Made by a program: the position numbers and the translations under genes | The notes under the pieces: model-generated | Database searches by the model: none | What the model was told of the DNA's origin: nothing | Seen by the model: the letters and a program-made list of their open reading frames with translations, nothing else | Part shown: in pieces, positions 57,816 through 64,000 of the stretch | Numbering within the stretch: the stretch's first letter is position 1 | How the letters are laid out: each line of letters begins with the position of its first letter | Origin: Anolis sagrei | Taxonomy: Eukaryota > Chordata > Lepidosauria > Squamata > Anolidae | Assembly: GCF_037176765.1 (NCBI RefSeq) | Contig: NC_090034.1 | Coordinates: 94,538,500-94,602,499, forward strand | Length of the DNA: 64,000 bases | Direction: 5' to 3'

Positions 57816-58167
57816 CGCTGAACTATATAGTCCATATTGGGGGTTTTGTAGCCCACCAGCATTTGGAGCTCACATTTTGCTCATTCCATTCTATTCCCTG
57901 AACTTTTCAAGAATACATTGACAACAAGATAAACAAGTGATACTTTTCTAGTTCCAGACACAAGAGAAGTGGAGTAAAAAAAGAGTTCTGTTTGATCTGC
58001 ATTGTTAAATAAACTCTTTCAGTTGTGTTTTATTTTCCTCCAGATGCATAGATAGACTGTTACACAGATATCTTTTTGACTGCACCCTTCTTCAGAAGAA
58101 AATACAAACTTGGCAAAGTTGAGTACAAAAAGAAGTGCATGTACAAAAGATATTATATTAGGGGAAG

Positions 58168-58178
58168 ATATTTTTATT
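58168..58178 (-). terminator. Candidate polyadenylation signal of gene A
   Basis: On the minus strand AATAAATAAA lies about 135 nt after the gene A stop codon, a normal spacing for a short 3' UTR. Confidence 0.45.
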
Positions 58179-58311
58179 TATTCAGATGCACAGAACTTTG
58201 TTTAACCAAACGTGATGTTCTTTTCAGTATGAACAAAGACATTCCAGCTTCCAACGGAGTCTTCCTCATATAGTGGAGGTTCAAGATGGTGGTGAGTTAG
58301 CTTGGTCTTCC

Positions 58312-58568
58312 TTATGAGAGGATCTTCACTGCAAAGAGGCCCAGGAAGCTTGGAAAGAAGAAGGCCACATGGGGACCCAAATCCTTACTGTTCAGGCTAA
58401 AAGCAAAACGTCGCATGGTTGCCAAAGCACCATTGGCTGGTCCATAGCTCAGTGCATCCAATGTATAGTTGTATCCAGATGTCACAATTCTCAGTGATAG
58501 TTTAGAACTGAGTTCTTCCATATTGCCTCTGGCACACCCTTTGGCTGCAAAGGGGATTTCAAAACCAC
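58312..58568 (-). CDS. Gene A exon 5: C-terminal region
   Basis: Acceptor ATTCTCTCTTAG, 257 nt to the stop. KGCARG matches the KGCA motif of the paralogues, but no partner Cys follows. Hydrophobic end suggests GPI processing. Confidence 0.8.
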
Positions 58569-61500
58569 CTAAGAGAGAATGAAACATTTAACAAAGTATC
58601 TAACATGTATATAATTTTTCATCACAAATGAATAGGTGCTGATATCCTTGGAGACACATGTGGTAGGGACCCAAGACATGTCCTTCACAACAACTGATGG
58701 AGTTAGTCTATCTCCTCCACAATCTCTCCATATTTATCTGTATTTACAGTAGCAAATAAAGACCATGCCATCTAGGACACAAGTGCGAATAGTTCCCAGC
58801 AGGATGATTGTGACATGTCAAGAAGACTGTGACGTAATCAATTACCACGCTATCACCTCCTTTTGTATTTGTTTTGTGTCTTCATTAGATTCCAAGCGTG
58901 AGGGCAGGGGACTGCTTTATTCTTTTATAGTTGTTCCTCCATATTTGTGGCTTTGACTTTTGCAAATTTGATGATTCATGAATTTGATAGAAAATGTTTT
59001 CTATCAAATGCTTTTTATTGCCTCGCTCTAACAACTACCAGGTCAGACTACACAGAGAAGCCATTGAAATCTACAAGGATGTGGACAACTTCAAAAGCAA
59101 GGAAAAAAACATGAAAATGAACAAAATCTGGCTATCAATATTTAAGAAACTCTAAAATTAGGACAGTAAATAAAGAACAACACTCAAAAATGGGGAAATC
59201 ACCTCCCAACAAAGGATTCCCCCAGGCAGTAAGAAGCCACGCCTTGCAGCTGCAAGGCCATTAAATACTAAGCAAGGTGGCCAATTGCTACATTCACACA
59301 TACCTCTCCCAGGCTGGACTTTCCACAGATTAATAAATCCCATTTTCCTAGTTTCCAGCAGACCTCACAACAACCCGGTCCCAATGCTATCTGTTTCGAT
59401 GGGTATTGGTCTTGATACATAATGGTCAGTTTGCTGGCTGACTTCCATAGCAATGTAACAGCAGCCACTTGCTAAATACAGACATTGCCCAATTATATTT
59501 CCTACAGACATAACCCCACATGTGAAAATGTAAGTCCCCAAGTGAATTCTAGCCTCTACACACATTTTCCACGACAACACTTTGTCTTGTTAGATTTGTA
59601 TTAAGGTTGGGATGGGAGTCATTCAGCTAAGAGGGAAAAGGCAATGGATGAGGAGGCTTAAAAAGGGAGATAAAGATAAATACCTTCTATTATTTTGCCG
59701 CTTATTGCAGCACACTGTATAAAGTCTCCATAGCAGGCTACGGTTCCATTATCCTCACAGCTTGTGTGTCCTGGTCTGTAACATCTGGGGCAAAACTTCC
59801 CATTCAAGTAATTTTCCAAATTAACATCTGCAAAGCCAACCAAGGCAAACAGTCAGGCATTCTGGCAATACAAGAAAATCATTATCCACAGTCCGTACAA
59901 TTTCTAGACGTTTGTCAAACTTTTCATACAAGGGGCGGTTGGTGGGGCTAGCATTAGATTTAGACAAAGATGGATAAAGTGCAGTCCCTCAGATAGTGTG
60001 GAGTTGCAATTTTCCTATGAATGTAACACTAATGATGCTAGGACTGATGGAAGTTGCAGTCTAGCAACATGTAGCAAATCGTACTTTGCATATTCCTGAT
60101 TCAAGTCTGTTAAAGTAATAGGAATCAATGATCGAAAAGAAAAATGTGTGATTTGAAAAATGTTTCATGATTTGCAGCTAAGGCTGAGATAAAGTATCTA
60201 TAATCTAGGTCCCAATCGTAGCCCTATGATTCTACTTCAACTGCCAGAGAATGTTGGGGTTTGTAGTTTCGCAAGGCACTAGAGAGGGTTAGCATGGAGT
60301 AATAGTTTGAGTCTGTGACTGTATACCAAAGTTCAAGTCACTGCTCAGCTATGAAAACCTTGGGCAAGTCACACTCTCTCAGCCTCAAAAGTTCCTGTGA
60401 TAGGACCACCTTAGGATTGCCGTAAACTGGAAATGATTTGAAGGCACACAGCAACTAAAACAAGTGACTAGAGATTTGTAAGAATTCTAAATATCCTTCC
60501 CTCAATTATAAATCCAAGGAATCCACTGGGTGGAGTCATGGCAGTGTTGGGTCTCAGCCTGTGTGTGAACCTGAGCCTGAATCTCTGATTGTATTGCCTA
60601 ATGTTGATGCTAATGTTGATGAGCCTAACTTGGATAGTGAGGCTGAAGTGATCAATGAGGATGAGGGTCAAGATGGAGACACTTTGGGCAGTAAAAATCC
60701 TACAGGCTTTGATTTAGAGCCTACAAGGGAAAAGCCAAGTTCTCATGAGAAAATTTCTGTCAGACCGAGAGAAGAAAATTCACTCCTTTTTCCTCCTGGC
60801 CCAAGCTTGCAAGATAACCAGACACCTGGTCAGGTCAATGATAACAACCACAGTTTGGAGATAAGCCAGAACCGCAGGGAGGCTTAATGTTTAAGTAGGT
60901 CCAAGAGAATCTGACAACTGAAACCAAAGATTGGAGTTAGCCGGAATCAGTTTTTGGGATTTAAGAGTGCCTGTGAGGGGGATTTCCTCAGATCAAGCAT
61001 TGTTTAGTATCAAGTACAAACCTTCTGGGTTTTCCAGTTTCCAGTGGTCTGGTCTCTAGGGGAATTTCTGGCTATTCAAGTGAGATTAGCAGGAGCTAAT
61101 CTGTTCATGGATTTCTATTGAGAGTTTTCTGGACATTACTGCTTTGGATTTTCTACAAGTTTTCTGGACATTGCTGTTTGCTGTTTCATTTCGGCTTTTT
61201 TACCTTTTGACTTCAATTTATTTTATATTCATCATTCAATAAAAAGGATTGTATTTTCCCTAAACCAAGGTGTGGTGTATTAATGACAAGAGGGCCCTGT
61301 TTCCTGCTCTCCGGAGCAACAGGCAGATCAAATGGAATCACAGTACTATATTTACACCATGTGAAAGGACCCTTAGTCCTGGCCTCCTTTTCTCCACTCA
61401 CCTACCCACTAATTTTTGTATAGTTTCACCTGGGTTCCATCAAGTTGACACTAGCCCCGTCTACACAGCTATATACAATCCAGGTTATCTGCAGTGTAGA

Positions 61501-62110
61501 CTCAGATAATCCAGTTCAAAGCAAATAATGTAGAATATCCGCCTTGATATTCTGGATTATATAGCAGTGTAGAAGAGCCCACTGTCCAGCCAAGAAAAAA
61601 GGTATCACATAAGGAAGTATTTGGTTACTCCTTACACAACATCCACAAATGTATTTATATGGCTGCAATACCTAGTCACACTAATGTTAGATGTGTTCTG
61701 CTGAGAAGATAGAAGAAATCCTTTTTGGGCCCCTGCTACACTGCCAGATAATCCACAGTACCTACTTTGAACTGGGTTATCAGAGTCCACATTGCCGTGT
61801 AATCCAGTTCAATATACAGCTGTCTGGAAAGGATCTGGGTCACCCTTTCCTTTCTGACAGGTGAAGACATTTTTAAATTTTGTGTATATTTTGGCACTCT
61901 TATGTTTTATGAAAGTAAAAGAAGAGGAGGAGGAGAATACTCCAAAGCTATTACATACGGGAAATGGAGCTTCAGCACTGCATGGTCCTGTACAAAGCTG
62001 GGAGCTATATGCTAGATATCTGCCTTCTCCGAAGTCAAACCGAAAGCTGCTGTTCACATTTTCTTTAGCCACTGCACAGGACTGGGAGAAGCCACTTGTC
62101 ATGATTTCTC
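58312..62110 (-). CDS. Gene A: Ly6/uPAR (PLI-gamma-like) paralogue, 3' three exons, 5' part outside window
   Basis: Three minus-strand exons, 62110-61955, 59827-59684 and 58568-58312, are in phase with each other and align with exons 3-5 of genes B and C. Exon 4 keeps the domain-2 start (NGKFCPRCY, CEDNGTVACYGDFIQC). The last exon gives FAAKGCARGNMEEL and a hydrophobic tail (VAFFFPSFLGLFAVKIL), again GPI-like. Exons 1 (signal) and 2 were not found up to 64000, so they either lie beyond the window or are lost. Cysteine use is unusual: exon 3 has SQLCTGPC in place of CCTGDxC and lacks the second Cys of the TC-x4-C motif, and the last exon has a single Cys. The copy has no internal stop in the part seen. 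It could be a functional divergent protein or a recently inactivated gene. Confidence 0.78.
59015..59376 (+). mobile_element. Penelope-like 3' fragment in gene A intron 4
   Basis: YQVRLHREAIEIYKDVDNFK-like reading then TTTCCAGCAGACCTCACAAC; parallels 49470-49800. Confidence 0.7.
59684..59827 (-). CDS. Gene A exon 4: first half of domain 2
   Basis: Acceptor GGCTTTGCAG, 144 nt, donor GTATTT. Encodes LNGKFCPRCY and five further residues-spaced cysteines; same length and phase as gene C exon 4. Confidence 0.87.
60285..60460 (+). mobile_element. MIR-like SINE
   Basis: AAAACCTTGGGCAAGTCACA and GGAAATGATTTGAAGGCACA. Confidence 0.6.
60500..61290 (+). repeat. Unclassified repeat-like segment with a 108-codon acidic ORF
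   Basis: 60561-60887 encodes an acidic, Pro-rich peptide (MCEPEPESLIVLPNVDANVD, NEDEGQDGD) opposite to gene A. It is followed by a T-rich stretch with AATAAA near 61240. It may be an old LTR-type fossil or another repeat; family not determined. Confidence 0.35.
61451..61582. repeat. CTGCTTTGA/GGATTAT-family MITE
   Basis: GCCCCGTCTACACAGC and GCAGTGTAGAAGAGCCC ends; another copy at 61735-61835. Confidence 0.6.
61955..62110 (-). CDS. Gene A exon 3: second half of domain 1 (divergent)
   Basis: Acceptor CTTCTCAACTAG; 156 nt if the donor is GTAATA at 61954, which preserves phase 1 into exon 4. A better-looking donor, GTATGT at 61958, lies four bases earlier but would shift the frame. Encodes SQSCAVAKENV and SQLCTGPCSAEAPFP. 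Confidence 0.7.
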
Positions 62111-62339
62111 CTAGTTGAGAAGACAGTAATTAGAATATATAATGGACCTCAGTTCATCACAGTACGTTGCTACGGCTGAGAAAGAAAATCATGTTAATAG
62201 ATTTTTTTCAAAGCAATGTCAGAAAAACAAACATTAAGTGTCCTACATGTAGGAGAAAATAGGAAAAAAACAGATTCTTGTTCACTTTTCAAACTATGTG
62301 CATGTTCTGTTGCCGCTGGAGCTGGAATTAAGTGCTTTT

Positions 62340-62815
62340 TTCCCCCATTTTTTATTTAATTTTATTTAAGAAAACATACATTTGCAAGTGTTTGTTGCAT
62401 ACAGTGCAATACTCGCCATCTATTAATGTTCTATAATCCTTTATCTCATAGTATATTTCTATTAAGGGGTCACAGTCTACTATCTAAATATTACATAAAA
62501 AGATATCATAGATTCTTACTTTGCATCCACTTCTTCCTTGTCTACGGTCTTATAGGATCCTCTATATACATTTTTAATTTAACTTTACATCAAGGTGTTG
62601 AATCATTGGTTGCCATTCATTAACAAAGTTGTCTAGTATTTCTCCTCTTAAGAATACAGTTATTTTGTCCATTATCAACATATCTATAATATATTTTTCC
62701 CATTCTTCTAGAGGAGGTATATCTGGGGTTTTCCAATATCTAGCATATACTATTCTAGCTGCCACTGTTGTGTAAAACAAAATTTTTCCAAATTTTCTTT
62801 CTAATGCTTCCTCTG
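62340..62815 (-). mobile_element. L1 LINE, ORF2 C-terminal fragment
   Basis: TTVAARIVYARYWKTPDIPP and EEWEKYIIDMLIMDKITVFL on the minus strand. Confidence 0.7.
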
Positions 62816-63289
62816 CATTGGCTTCCTTTTGCTGAGACTAACTGAAAAATGGCCCCTTCCCTCCAAAAAGCAAAAAGGGGGCGGGACCAGGGATCCTAAC
62901 TATAATTGACAGGTGGCTTACCCTATACATGCAAATTATGACAGGAAACCACCCTGCTGCAAAATCCCAAGCCTAGGATTGCACACAAACATTTAAACAA
63001 AGCAAATAAATCTGAGGCTCCTGGAACAGCTGTTCCAGAACAGTGCATATAAACTCTACTAAATATGTATACATTAGAAGCCCCGTTAACTGCAAAACCC
63101 ATATGTGTGTAAAGTGCCCCTGTGGAGAAGAATGCAGCAAAATACATGCATTGGGAAAAAGTCCTATAGTAAAATGTTTTCTTTGAGGAGGAAAAAAGAA
63201 AAGATGAAAAAAAAAGAAAAGGAGTAATGATGTAGGAAGAAAATGGAGGAAGCATTTGAAAAAGAATGAGACAGACAAACTTGGTATCG

Positions 63290-63600
63290 GGTTGCTGTGA
63301 GTTTTCCAGGCTGTATAGCCACGTTCCAGAATCATTCTCTTCTGACCTTTTGCCCACATCTATGGCAGACATCCTCAGAGGTTGTGAGGTCTGTTGGAAA
63401 CTAGGAAAGTAGGGTTTATATATCTGCAAAATAATGTCCAAGGTGGGAGAAAGAACTCTTCTCTGCTTGAGGTAAATGTGAATGTTGCAAATGACCACCT
63501 TGAATAGCACTGAATGACCTTGCAGCTTCAAAGACAATCAAGGCCAGCTAACATTTCCCAACAAAGGATTCCTCCAGGCAGGAAGAAGCCTCTGTTGGAT
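63290..63600 (-). mobile_element. Penelope-like terminal fragment
   Basis: Minus: AACCTCTGAGGATGTCTGCC ... GGTCAGAAGAGAATGATTCT; hammerhead core degraded. Ends in CAACAAAGGATTCCTCCAGG. Confidence 0.6.
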
Positions 63601-63834
63601 CTTCTAGGGAGGAGGAAGAGAGGCAAAGGCTTCACGCCTACTTCTGTTGAGGGGGGGGGGGGGGGGCAGGAGCCAGGGAGGGAGTCCAGATGGGGGGAGG
63701 GAAGGAAAGCGTGTGTTTTTTGGGAACGCAGGGTCACACACACACACATATAGATGTGGTTCTTTTGGCCAGAAATAGGATAAAACTTTTTATTAATAGG
63801 TTTCCATCCTTTGTAGTGATTTCTCCCATGTTTT

Positions 63835-63915
63835 CGGGGAATGTTGTTTGGCCACCCTCTAGTTTGAACTGGAAGCTTCTGGGATAAAGGTACTGTTTGG
63901 ACAGGCCGTTGGTCA
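63835..63915 (+). mobile_element. hAT-like right end (GGGCACTTCC family)
   Basis: GGAAGCTTCTGGGATAAAGG, GTACTGTTTGGACAGGCC. Confidence 0.55.
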
Positions 63916-64000
63916 CAAGGCCAATTTGGGTATAGGGGTTATGCTCCTCCTGAGAACACAGGTTCACATTCTGGGGGTCCTCTGGGATTCAGCACTGATG

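Noticed and set aside
60561-60887. 108-codon acidic ORF as a host gene
   Set aside because: Lies antisense in gene A intron 3 beside repeat-like sequence; no family recognised.
62111-64000. Exons 1-2 of gene A
   Set aside because: Searched the minus strand for a CxxC-type exon with phase-1 splice sites and a leader; none found, so they probably lie beyond the window.

Overview
The window is vertebrate nuclear DNA: intron-rich, crowded with interspersed repeats, no operons. The repeats (Sauria SINEs with a Bov-B-like tail, a second tRNA-SINE family, L2/CR1, R4-type and L1 LINEs, Penelope-like elements, hAT and mariner MITEs, Helitrons) point to a squamate reptile, most likely an iguanian lizard close to Anolis. 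The organism call is inference from repeat content; no species-diagnostic gene is present.

The host genes are three tandem copies, all on the minus strand, of one family: secreted or GPI-anchored two-domain Ly6/uPAR (three-finger) proteins related to the phospholipase A2 inhibitor gamma subunit (PLI-gamma/PINLYP). Right to left: gene A (58312-62110, 3' part only; exons 1-2 not found in the window), gene B (20078-39965, five coding exons, 221 aa) and gene C (1857-12105, five coding exons, 245 aa). Every intron inside the coding sequence is phase 1. Exon sums for B and C are exact multiples of three, splice sites are GT/AG, and each gene runs signal peptide, half-domains 1a, 1b, 2a, 2b, hydrophobic C-terminus. 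These models come from reading the reverse strand exon by exon and are the most reliable content here. They probably arose by tandem duplication. Gene A has lost several structural cysteines.

Everything else is transposon-derived or unrecognised. 1-12 kb: gene C with L2, L1, hAT and Sauria SINE insertions and a 12-unit minisatellite in intron 3. 12-20 kb: spacer with a hAT copy (target duplication visible), L2, SINE and MIR-like pieces, and one orphan minus-strand ORF with a polyadenylation signal. 20-40 kb: gene B, whose introns hold SINEs, a truncated LINE with a 40-bp target duplication, hAT copies, a mariner fragment and nested L2. 40-58 kb: spacer with a Penelope-like element (RT plus GIY-YIG), an R4-type LINE C-terminus, a Helitron with exact termini and a mariner MITE. 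58-64 kb: gene A 3' end with PLE, L1 and MITE pieces.

No rRNA or tRNA gene, CRISPR array or intact retrovirus was seen. The observations most worth following are the gene cluster and its cysteine losses, hammerhead-ribozyme-like motifs in the Penelope-like termini, one internal module carried between both Helitron and hAT termini, and several insertions dated relative to each other by nesting and empty sites.
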